Positions 45,876-52,578 of a stretch of DNA of 64,000 bases are shown piece by piece (the first letter of the stretch is position 1; each line of letters opens with the position of its first letter). Source of the DNA: Sulfurimonas sp. HSL-1656 (lineage in GTDB: Bacteria > Campylobacterota > Campylobacteria > Campylobacterales > Sulfurimonadaceae). The translations under genes and the position numbers were made by a program. The stretch lies in the NCBI RefSeq assembly GCF_039645585.1, contig NZ_CP147915.1:1612001-1676000 (forward strand). The letters are read 5' to 3'. A model generated the notes under the pieces. It was given only the letters and a program-made list of their open reading frames with translations, did not search any database and was not told the DNA's origin.

Positions 45876-47050
45876 TGCGTTCGTTCCTACTGCTCCTCTG
45901 GCTCGGTACCTTCGGCCTCCTGCAGGCCGCCACATTCGTGACCGACATTCCCGAAACCGTCATGCCTTTCGGCATGCAGGCCCAAGAGGCGGACCAATCG
46001 GCGGAAGTCGAGAGCGATGCGATCTCCGTGGAAGAGGAGACACCGAGCACACGGCATCTCTACGCCACGCTGGTTGAAAAACCCGAGCGCCTCTTCAAAG
46101 GTGAAATCGTCTCCATCCTCATCCGTTCCGTCATCACGACCGACCTGTTCGACGGTCTCAGCTACCGCTTCAGCGGCGGCAGCGGCCTCGAGCTCCTCAG
46201 TGACACCCCCGAACGCGAAGCGAAAGATCATACCTTTTTCGACCGTTTCTATTTCAAGGTGACGGGGAAACGCGCCCTGCTGCCCGACATCACGCCGGTT
46301 CTCGCAATGGGCTATGGGGAAGAGGAGAGCTCCGAACCGCTGCAGGGCGGTGCCGTCGAGGCGACGGTCCTCAACCCTCCGCAAAACTTCTGCGGCATTC
46401 TGGCCGACCGCTTCACCGTGACGCATGTCAAGACCACCGTCTACGACAAGGCGAACAACATCATCGTGATCTCCGCCGATGCCAACCGCAGCGACCTGGG
46501 GGCGTTCCACCTTCCCCAGGCCGGAAAGCAGGATTTCGAATCCTTGCAGAAAGATCCGCACTTCGCATCGATGAGCTACTATGCCGTGCTGCCCAAGACA
46601 ATGGAAGTGCTGCGTTTCCAGTATTTCAACCTGCAGAGCAAACGGTACGAGCGCATGAGCATCCCGATCGAGGTGGATGACGATCTCGTCTCGACGACGA
46701 GTGACATCAACCCGGTCGAGCATGGACACGTCATCCAGAAAACCATCGTATTCCTCGTCGTGTTCGGGCTCTTCTTCGTGCTCGCGCTCTGGAAACGCTC
46801 CTGGACGCTGCTCGCCGTCGCCGTTGCCGCGGGAGGCTATGCCGCATGGCTCAACATCCCGCTGCAGCAGGTCTGTATCAAAGAGGGATCGCCGATCTAC
46901 CTCCTGCCGATGCGCAACGCCACGGTCTTCGAGATCGCCCCGACGCGCTACCAGTTGAACGCCGAAGGGCATATCAAGGGCTATACGAAAGTTCGCCTCC
47001 AAAACGAGCAGATCGGTTGGGTCAAGAATGAAGATACTTGCGCGGATTAA
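45875..47050 (+). CDS. Membrane-anchored periplasmic protein with SH3-like C terminus, function unknown
   Basis: A 391-residue protein: signal peptide (MRSFLLLLWLGTFGLLQA), a large exported beta-rich region (about 50-285), two closely spaced membrane helices (about 290-330, KTIVFLVVFGLFFVLALW and WTLLAVAVAAGGYAAWL), then a bacterial SH3-like segment (IKEGSPIYLLPMRNATVFEIAPTRYQLNAEG...QIGWVKNED). This domain order resembles BatD-type or cell-wall-sensing proteins, but I cannot name it. Starts on the purQ stop and overlaps plsC by 23 bases, so it is firmly in the operon. Confidence 0.75.
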   Translation: MRSFLLLLWLGTFGLLQAATFVTDIPETVMPFGMQAQEADQSAEVESDAISVEEETPSTRHLYATLVEKPERLFKGEIVSILIRSVITTDLFDGLSYRFSGGSGLELLSDTPEREAKDHTFFDRFYFKVTGKRALLPDITPVLAMGYGEEESSEPLQGGAVEATVLNPPQNFCGILADRFTVTHVKTTVYDKANNIIVISADANRSDLGAFHLPQAGKQDFESLQKDPHFASMSYYAVLPKTMEVLRFQYFNLQSKRYERMSIPIEVDDDLVSTTSDINPVEHGHVIQKTIVFLVVFGLFFVLALWKRSWTLLAVAVAAGGYAAWLNIPLQQVCIKEGSPIYLLPMRNATVFEIAPTRYQLNAEGHIKGYTKVRLQNEQIGWVKNEDTCAD

Positions 47051-47720
47051 CTGGGCTTACAGCACCCTCGTCATTTTTACGGGGCTGCTGCTTAAAATCC
47101 TGCTCTACCCTTTCGTCCCCCGCCCCTATGCTTCGAAAATTTCCGCCTGGTTTATCCGGACACTGATCTTCGTCCATGTGCGTGAAATCGGTACCCCCGA
47201 TCCCGAGGCGCAGATGTATGTCATCAACCACCAGAGCGAACTCGACATCGGTGTCATCGAAAGCTCGACAAAACGTGAGCTCGCCTGGGTCGCCAAAAAA
47301 GAGCTCTTCGAAATCCCCTTTTTCTCGCTGGCCGTCCGCCTCTCCCGGGAGATTCCCCTGGAACGCGAAAGCAAAAGCGCCCTTGTCGCCCTGCTCAAAG
47401 CAGCCAAGGAGCGGATCGACGACGGGCGGATCGTCTGCATCTTTCCCGAAGGCACCCGTTCGGAAAGCGGCCGCATGCGGCGCTTCAAACCCGGGGCGAA
47501 ACTGATCGCCGACAAGCTCGGCCTGACGGTACAGCCCGTCGTGCTCATTCATACCGCCCGTTTTTTCAGTACCAAGCGCATGACCGCCGCACCGGGTGTC
47601 ATCACCGCGGTCTACCTGGAGAGCGTCCAGGCGGACAAAAACGACAAGAAATGGCTGGAACAGCTGCAGCAGCGTATGCAGGAAACCTATGACCGCTACG
47701 AACAAAGGAAAGAATCATGA
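47028..47720 (+). CDS. plsC: 1-acyl-sn-glycerol-3-phosphate acyltransferase
   Basis: A 230-residue membrane-bound acyltransferase making phosphatidic acid. The catalytic H(X4)D is in VINHQSELDIGVIE (about residue 66), FPEGTRSESGRMRRFKPGA is the glycerol-phosphate block, and VQPVVLIHTARFF follows. One or two N-terminal hydrophobic segments anchor it. The start lies inside the preceding gene; its end overlaps crcB by four bases. Confidence 0.93.
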   Translation: MKILARINWAYSTLVIFTGLLLKILLYPFVPRPYASKISAWFIRTLIFVHVREIGTPDPEAQMYVINHQSELDIGVIESSTKRELAWVAKKELFEIPFFSLAVRLSREIPLERESKSALVALLKAAKERIDDGRIVCIFPEGTRSESGRMRRFKPGAKLIADKLGLTVQPVVLIHTARFFSTKRMTAAPGVITAVYLESVQADKNDKKWLEQLQQRMQETYDRYEQRKES

Positions 47721-48103
47721 GCCTTGCCACCCTGCTCGCCATCGGAAGCGGCGGTTTTATCGGCGCCGTTCTGCGGGCCTACCTCAACGGTCTCATCTCC
47801 CACCGTGTTCCCCATGACCTCCCGTTCGGTACCCTCGGCGTCAACCTGATCGGCAGTTTCATCATGGGAATCCTGGTCGCCTATTTCATGTACACGACCT
47901 ACTTCTCGCTGCACGTCAAATCCTTCCTCTCGACGGGGATCCTGGGAGCGTTGACGACCTATTCGACCTTCGCGATCGAGAGTGTCATGCTGCTTAACGG
48001 CGGTCACCTCGCCCTGGCGGCCGCCAATATCGGGCTGAATGCCCTGGGAACCGTCTTCATGGCCGGAGCAGGATTCAAACTGGCGTCAACCTTCGTGCGC
48101 TGA
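47717..48103 (+). CDS. crcB: Fluoride ion exporter CrcB/Fluc
   Basis: A 128-residue four-helix membrane protein that forms dual-topology fluoride channels. Conserved elements are GGFIGAVLRAYLNG, FGTLGVNLIGSFIMGIL and GILGALTTYSTFAIE. A single gene, so a homodimer is expected. No fluoride riboswitch precedes it; it is the last gene of the operon that begins at ctpA. Confidence 0.95.
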   Translation: MSLATLLAIGSGGFIGAVLRAYLNGLISHRVPHDLPFGTLGVNLIGSFIMGILVAYFMYTTYFSLHVKSFLSTGILGALTTYSTFAIESVMLLNGGHLALAAANIGLNALGTVFMAGAGFKLASTFVR

Positions 48104-48134
48104 GCACGGGGGTATATTGATTGAAAGGAAGAGT

Positions 48135-49277
48135 ATGCACAGCAATACCGTACGCTATATCCGGAACCTTTTCAGAAGCAGCGGGGCAGTCCCCCTTCAT
48201 GCACCGCGTTTCGTGGGGAACGAAAAGAACTACCTCGGCAGCTGTATCGAAAGTGTAGAGGTCTCTTCCGAAGGCGAATACGTAGAACGCTTCGAAGGGA
48301 TGGTCAGCGAATACTGCGGGGCCCGCCATGCCGTTGCCTTCAACGCTTCCGAGTCGGCGATGCGCGTCGCCCTCGTCCTGGCAGGTACGGGTCCCGACTG
48401 CGAGGTACTGACCCAGCCGCTCGCGCACGCCATGACGGCCAATACCGTCGACAGCCTGGGTGCTGAGCCCATCTTCATCGACGTCGAACGCAAAACAATG
48501 GGCATGGATCCGGACCGGCTGCGCGAGTTCCTTGCCTACAACGCCGAAATCCGTGAAGAGGGGTGTTTCAACCGCCACACGGGACACCGCATCACCGCCT
48601 GCGTTCCGGTCCATATTCTGGGCTTTCCCTGCCGCATCGATGATATCCGGACGGTATGCGACGAGTACGGCATCATGCTCATCGAAGATGCGACCGAAGC
48701 CTTCGGATCGTCGTATAAAGGGACGATGGCCGGGCGTTTCGGCCACTGCGGCATCTATGGTTTCGAGGGGCACAAGATCGCGACATGCGGGGACGGCGCC
48801 GTGCTCGTCTGTGACGACGAGGCCCTGGCGGAATCGGCAAGAAGCACCGGCACGATCCCCTATCTTTCCGATGCGAAGGAAGCAGCCCAGGGGCGTTTCA
48901 GCTGCCGTATGTCGAACCTGAATGCGGCGGTCGGCTGTGCCCAGATGGAGCATATGAAAACGATCGTCACCAAGCAGCGCGATCTTGCCCGCCGCTACCA
49001 GGAGTTCTTCGCCGACTATGAAGAGGAGGAGGAAGTCAAGCTCTTCCGGATGAAAAAACAGAGCGAACCCAACTGCTGGCTCAATGCCCTGCTCTTCGAA
49101 GCGCCTGAAAGCCGCGATGCCTTTTTGGATGCGACGAATGCCGAAGGGGTCGCCACACGCGCCCTCTGGCCGCTGATCAGCGACCTGCCGCGTTTTTGCG
49201 AATGCGCCGGCACCGACGCGGACAATGCGCGCTGGCTCCAGGCGCATATCGCCACCCTGCCCAGCGGGGTACGCTAG
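48135..49277 (+). CDS. DegT/DnrJ-type PLP aminotransferase, LegC-like
   Basis: A 380-residue sugar aminotransferase. Start and early sequence (YIRNLFRSSGAVPLHAPRF, then VGNEKNYLGSCIESVEVSSEG) match LegC, which aminates UDP-sugars for legionaminic acid synthesis. The PLP lysine is Lys214 in GFEGHKIATCGDGA; LIEDATEAFGSSYKG binds the cofactor ring. AAAGGAAG precedes ATG 48135. No other legionaminate or O-antigen genes are adjacent, so the substrate is uncertain. Its 3' end overlaps the convergent esterase gene by four bases. Confidence 0.85.
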   Translation: MHSNTVRYIRNLFRSSGAVPLHAPRFVGNEKNYLGSCIESVEVSSEGEYVERFEGMVSEYCGARHAVAFNASESAMRVALVLAGTGPDCEVLTQPLAHAMTANTVDSLGAEPIFIDVERKTMGMDPDRLREFLAYNAEIREEGCFNRHTGHRITACVPVHILGFPCRIDDIRTVCDEYGIMLIEDATEAFGSSYKGTMAGRFGHCGIYGFEGHKIATCGDGAVLVCDDEALAESARSTGTIPYLSDAKEAAQGRFSCRMSNLNAAVGCAQMEHMKTIVTKQRDLARRYQEFFADYEEEEEVKLFRMKKQSEPNCWLNALLFEAPESRDAFLDATNAEGVATRALWPLISDLPRFCECAGTDADNARWLQAHIATLPSGVR

Positions 49278-49825
49278 GCATCGCGGTAAAACGTTTCGAT
49301 CCGTTCCAGGTACGCCCCCAGATTTTCAAAACGGTGATTTCCGCCCGTTTCCACCACGACCTCATACCCTTCGTAGACGGCCTCGGCCACTTTGTAATCG
49401 AGCAGCTCGTCCCCCGTCTGCAGCAGGACCAGCAGCCGTGCATCCGGCAGCCGCATCGTCTCGGCAATGCGTGCCAACTGCAGCAGGTACTCGCTTTTCC
49501 ATTCAAAAGGTTCCCCGCTGCACCAGAACGTATTGGTGCCCACATACGGCGCCAGGGTTTGGTAGGGATGCACGGAGGGGTTGATCAGTACGGCATCGAG
49601 CCCATACTCGCTGCTTAGCGCCGTCGCATAGAAGCCGCCCAGCGACGAACCGATCAAGAGGGAAATATCATACTGCTCGATCACACGGCGCAGTGCCGCC
49701 ATGGCGGCGTCCGGTTCGACCGGGACATCGGGGGAAAGCAGCTTAGTTTCGCCGAAATGCGCCTTGAGCAGGCGGGTTTTCGTCGAATCGCCGCAGCTGG
49801 CGAAACCGTGGATATAGAGGATCAT
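49274..49825 (-). CDS. YqiA/YcfP-like alpha/beta-hydrolase
   Basis: A 183-residue small esterase: ILYIHGFASCGDSTKT at the N terminus, nucleophile elbow IGSSLGGFYAT (Ser), acid near LLQTGDELLDY and catalytic His in GGNHRFENL. YqiA-type enzymes hydrolyse short acyl or palmitoyl-CoA-like esters; the natural substrate is unknown. Cytoplasmic. Downstream of the Hpt gene on the same strand, nine bases away. Confidence 0.85.
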   Translation of the reverse strand: MILYIHGFASCGDSTKTRLLKAHFGETKLLSPDVPVEPDAAMAALRRVIEQYDISLLIGSSLGGFYATALSSEYGLDAVLINPSVHPYQTLAPYVGTNTFWCSGEPFEWKSEYLLQLARIAETMRLPDARLLVLLQTGDELLDYKVAEAVYEGYEVVVETGGNHRFENLGAYLERIETFYRDA

Positions 49826-49834
49826 ACGCGGTCC

Positions 49835-50149
49835 TCATCCATTGCCCAACAGCGCCCTCACTCCGGAAACCTCTCCGCTGGACCTGAAGGTCTCTTCCAG
49901 GACGGCGAACACCCGGCCGGCGTCGTTGTTGCCCATATTCATCACAAGCCCCTTCAACGCATGCAGCGAGTGCGCCACCCGCTCGGCGTCCGGCGGGACA
50001 ACCGCCACTAACGCCTTGAGCTGCAAGAGTTCCTTCCGCAGGTCCCTCGTGCCCGCCTCAAGCAGCGCATCCACCTGCGCAGCGTCCAGACCGAACGCTG
50101 CGAAATGCGTCCGTGCCGTCGCCAATGTGTCGGTGATCAATTGCTCCAT
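49835..50149 (-). CDS. Stand-alone histidine phosphotransfer (Hpt) domain protein
   Basis: A 104-residue helical protein. AHSLHALKGLVMNMGNNDAG (59-78) is an Hpt motif with His63 in the H-x-LKG position; the gapped helix pattern before and after fits the four-helix bundle. It would relay phosphate between hybrid-kinase receivers and a final regulator. It stands at the edge of the signalling island and diverges from the NarL/FixJ regulator, which suits that role. The first part is Ala/Leu-rich and poorly conserved. Confidence 0.8.
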   Translation of the reverse strand: MEQLITDTLATARTHFAAFGLDAAQVDALLEAGTRDLRKELLQLKALVAVVPPDAERVAHSLHALKGLVMNMGNNDAGRVFAVLEETFRSSGEVSGVRALLGNG

Positions 50150-50246
50150 TTTTCCGTTCCTTCAGATCTGTTGGGGACAGGCTACCCCAGGATGAATTAA
50201 ATCGCGTTAAAGCATGTGCAACAGCTGCTTCCCATCCTCTTTTTAT

Positions 50247-50252
50247 TATAAT
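50247..50252 (+). promoter_or_regulatory. -10 element for the NarL/FixJ regulator
   Basis: TATAAT in TTATTATAATGGC, 28 bases before the ATG. Unlike the other transcription units of the island it has no TGTAGG/CCTACA palindrome 22 bases upstream. A different small dyad (TGGGG...CCCCA, about 50171-50188) lies further upstream between the divergent genes. Confidence 0.55.
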
Positions 50253-50280
50253 GGCGCTCAAAAGTGTCCGGGAAGACGCT

Positions 50281-50934
50281 ATGAAAGAGAGTGCGATGCT
50301 GAACATTATCATTGCCGATGACCATGAAATCGTCCGCAGCGGGCTGATCATGCTGATCGAGCAGCAGGAGGGGATGTCCGTGACGGACAACGCCTCCTCT
50401 TTCGATGAACTGATAGCCTGTCTTGCGCGCAGGGTATATTCCCTGCTGATCCTCGATCTGAACCTCGGGGACAAGAACGGCATGGAATCGATCGAAAGCG
50501 TCAGTTCACGCTACCCCGAACTTCCCATCCTCGTCCTCAGCGCCTACCCCGAGGATCCCTACGCCCTGCAGGCGTTCCGGGCCGGTGCCTCAGGCTACCT
50601 CAATAAAGCCGTCATCGGCGCCGAACTCGTGCGGGCCATCCAGACCGTGGCCAAGGGCAGAAAATACATCAGCCCTACCCTCGAAGAGAGCATGCCCTAC
50701 GGCACCGATCTCGGCAAGCAGGAAAAGGCCATGACCGCCACGCTCTCCAAACGCGAACTGGAGGTGCTCTCCTTTATTGCACGGGGCAGCTCTTACAAGG
50801 AGATCGCCGCGGAACTGGGCGTCAGTCCCAAAACCGTCTCCACCTACCGGACCCGTATCCTGGAGAAGCTGAACCTCTCCAGCACGACGGAACTGCTCCG
50901 TTTCGCGTTCGAACACGATATCGCCGCCTACTGA
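50281..50934 (+). CDS. NarL/FixJ-family response regulator
   Basis: A 217-residue two-domain regulator. The receiver domain has the acidic pocket (ADDHEIVRSG), phospho-acceptor Asp59 in LLILDLNLGDKNG and the lysine in GYLNKAVIG. The C-terminal LuxR/GerE helix-turn-helix is LSKRELEVLSFIARGSSYKEIAAELGVSPKTVSTYRTRI (about 146-184). It is the only DNA-binding regulator of the signalling island, so it is the candidate binder of the TGTAGG-N6-CCTACA sites. Start at ATG 50281 follows GGGAAGACGCT; ATG 50296 is possible. Confidence 0.93.
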   Translation: MKESAMLNIIIADDHEIVRSGLIMLIEQQEGMSVTDNASSFDELIACLARRVYSLLILDLNLGDKNGMESIESVSSRYPELPILVLSAYPEDPYALQAFRAGASGYLNKAVIGAELVRAIQTVAKGRKYISPTLEESMPYGTDLGKQEKAMTATLSKRELEVLSFIARGSSYKEIAAELGVSPKTVSTYRTRILEKLNLSSTTELLRFAFEHDIAAY

Positions 50935-50951
50935 AAACGAGACGGCTGCGC

Positions 50952-51491
50952 TTACCCGTTCCGGTCGAGCACGGCCCGGATCTGGTTCGGCAGATAGTAC
51001 TTGAACTGCTTCGGAAAGATGAAAAAGTCGATGTCGCCCTTTTGCGTTTCCAGCCCCTGCCAGTCGTCGATCTCAAACCGCATCGCCACGACCCCCATCG
51101 ACGGGATCTTTGAGACGTGCTCTTCTGTCAGCATATTCGCAAAGGCGGTCAGCTGGGGGTTGTGGCCGATGACAAAAATCGTGTCGGCGTCATCCTCCTG
51201 CAGCATGACGGTTTCGAGTATCGTCTCCGGCGGCGTCAGGTAAAGCTCGCTCAGGTAGAGCAGCGGCCCGTCAAATCCGACTTTTTTGGCCAGCCTGTCC
51301 GCACTCTCCTGCGCACGCAGCGCACTGCTGGAGAGGATGAGATCGGGCACGATCCCGCGCAGAAGCAGGTACGAACCGATGGTATTGATATCCCGGTATC
51401 CCCTGTCGGTCAATCCGCGCTCAAAATCGCTCGCGCCCGGCTCTTCCCAGTCGGATTTCGCATGATGAATCAGATATAGCGTTTTGATGAT
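50952..51491 (-). CDS. SixA-like histidine phosphatase with no canonical start codon
   Basis: A histidine-phosphatase-fold protein related to SixA, which removes phosphate from Hpt domains. The frame holds the catalytic N terminus only if read from about 51491: KTLYLIHHAKSDWEEPGASDFERGL, where the usual RHA/RHG is HHA. Conserved IFVIGHNPQLTAFA has the second His. The only classical start (TTG, 51413) lies after the active-site motif. Upstream, a strong GGAAGGG sits at the right distance from ATC (51491), so a rare non-AUG start is possible. Without the N terminus the enzyme would be inactive. Confidence 0.7.
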   Translation of the reverse strand: MIKTLYLIHHAKSDWEEPGASDFERGLTDRGYRDINTIGSYLLLRGIVPDLILSSSALRAQESADRLAKKVGFDGPLLYLSELYLTPPETILETVMLQEDDADTIFVIGHNPQLTAFANMLTEEHVSKIPSMGVVAMRFEIDDWQGLETQKGDIDFFIFPKQFKYYLPNQIRAVLDRNG

Positions 51492-51520
51492 ATTGCCCTT
51501 CCGAAGCCCGAGACGTCTGT

Positions 51521-51910
51521 TTAGATGCGCCCCAGCTCCTGTGACATGGTCTTGGCCGCTTTATCCATGATCATTTTTGCCAGCGCGACGTTGCCGTCAT
51601 CACGGAAGATGGCAAAGACGTTGATCTTCGCGAAGTTGTCCTTGCCGAACTCCCCGGCACTGTTGATCAGGAAGACGTGACCGTCGTGGGTCTTGGCCTC
51701 GATGGATGAGGCTTCGCTGAAGCCGACGTCCAGTGAGGACTCCGTCACCATACGGAAGGCGTCATTGAAGATACTGGCCGAATAGGGAATGTCCGTTCCC
51801 GTATGGTCATTGTCGATATAGAGGGTCTCACCGGAGTAGTTCAAAACGGCCGAACCGAGGTAGCCGTTCACCGCGCGGAGTCTCTGCATGGATTTGTCGA
51901 AATCGATCAT
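51521..51910 (-). CDS. Roadblock/LC7-like protein
   Basis: A 129-residue alpha/beta protein with a Roadblock-like order: N-terminal helix, then LGSAVLNYSGETLYID, a helix with IFNDAFRMVTESS, and KINVFAIFRDDGNVALAKMIMDKAAKTM. Roadblock-fold proteins regulate small GTPases or sense stimuli by dimerising. Cytoplasmic; function here unknown. It sits between the PAS gene (17 bases upstream) and the SixA-like gene, probably one operon. Confidence in the fold is moderate. Confidence 0.65.
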   Translation of the reverse strand: MIDFDKSMQRLRAVNGYLGSAVLNYSGETLYIDNDHTGTDIPYSASIFNDAFRMVTESSLDVGFSEASSIEAKTHDGHVFLINSAGEFGKDNFAKINVFAIFRDDGNVALAKMIMDKAAKTMSQELGRI

Positions 51911-51927
51911 TGTCTATCCTTTTTCTC

Positions 51928-52446
51928 TTATTTGTTCAGCGACTGCATGAAGTCGTTGAATGTGTCAGCACTCTGGCCGTTTTCGGCCAGAAAATCCATC
52001 AGCGCTTTTTCGGAAGCTTCCACCCCCTCGCTCTTTTCAATCTCAAGCAGCTTCGCATAGAGCGGGAGGATGACATCCCGGGCCTTCTGCGTCATACGGC
52101 GGCGCGTCGAAACGTAGTTTCTGAAAGAGCCGTCCGGGTTCTTGGCCATTCGGACCTGGGCAAGCACGAGGTAATATCCCCCGTCTTTACAGAGGTTTTT
52201 GACAAATGCATAGACGTCTTTGCCCGCTTTGATGTTCTCCCAGAGGTACTTGAAGATCACTTTCGGCATATCGGGATGGCGCAGGATCGCATGCGGCTGA
52301 TCCAGCAGGTCGCCCTGCGAATAACCGGAGATCTTCATAAAAATCGGGTTGGTATAGGTGATGTTCCCTTCGGCATCCGCTTTGGATACGATCATATCCA
52401 CGTCGGTTACTTCATGTTCCGCATCGGTCGGTGTCGGTCTTTCCAT
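51928..52446 (-). CDS. PAS-domain sensor protein, Aer-like, without a methyl-accepting domain
   Basis: A 172-residue cytoplasmic protein with one PAS domain (about 15-120) of the Aer type: IVSKADAEGNITYTNPIFMKISGYS, HAILRHPDMPKVIFKYLWENIKAGK and VKNLCKDGGYYLVLAQV. Aer PAS domains bind FAD and sense redox. The C-terminal 50 residues are helical and acidic and lack any MCP, kinase or HTH domain. It starts the PAS/Roadblock/SixA operon under one of the island's palindrome promoters. Confidence 0.85.
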   Translation of the reverse strand: MERPTPTDAEHEVTDVDMIVSKADAEGNITYTNPIFMKISGYSQGDLLDQPHAILRHPDMPKVIFKYLWENIKAGKDVYAFVKNLCKDGGYYLVLAQVRMAKNPDGSFRNYVSTRRRMTQKARDVILPLYAKLLEIEKSEGVEASEKALMDFLAENGQSADTFNDFMQSLNK

Positions 52447-52479
52447 TATCTGGCCCCTTCGTTATTTTTTCACGGGGCA

Positions 52480-52525
52480 ATCTTAACGGAAAGGCACGAT
52501 CGGAATATGTAGGAAATATCCTACA
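52480..52525 (-). promoter_or_regulatory. Island operator and promoter of the PAS/Roadblock/SixA operon
   Basis: The perfect palindrome TGTAGGA-AATA-TCCTACA (52508-52525), then exactly 22 bases, then minus-strand TAAGAT (52485-52480) as the -10 hexamer; the PAS start codon is 34 bases further. No -35 box is visible other than the palindrome. An extra half-site TGTAGGA lies at 52539-52545. Confidence 0.75.
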
Positions 52526-52578
52526 GGCGAACCGGGAGTGTAGGAATGCCTCTCAGACGGGGGTGGTTCGGCGGAGGG

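Noticed and set aside
47600-47716. Fluoride riboswitch before crcB.
   Set aside because: The region is plsC coding sequence and crcB overlaps its end; no pseudoknot-like GGCGAUGG motif is there.
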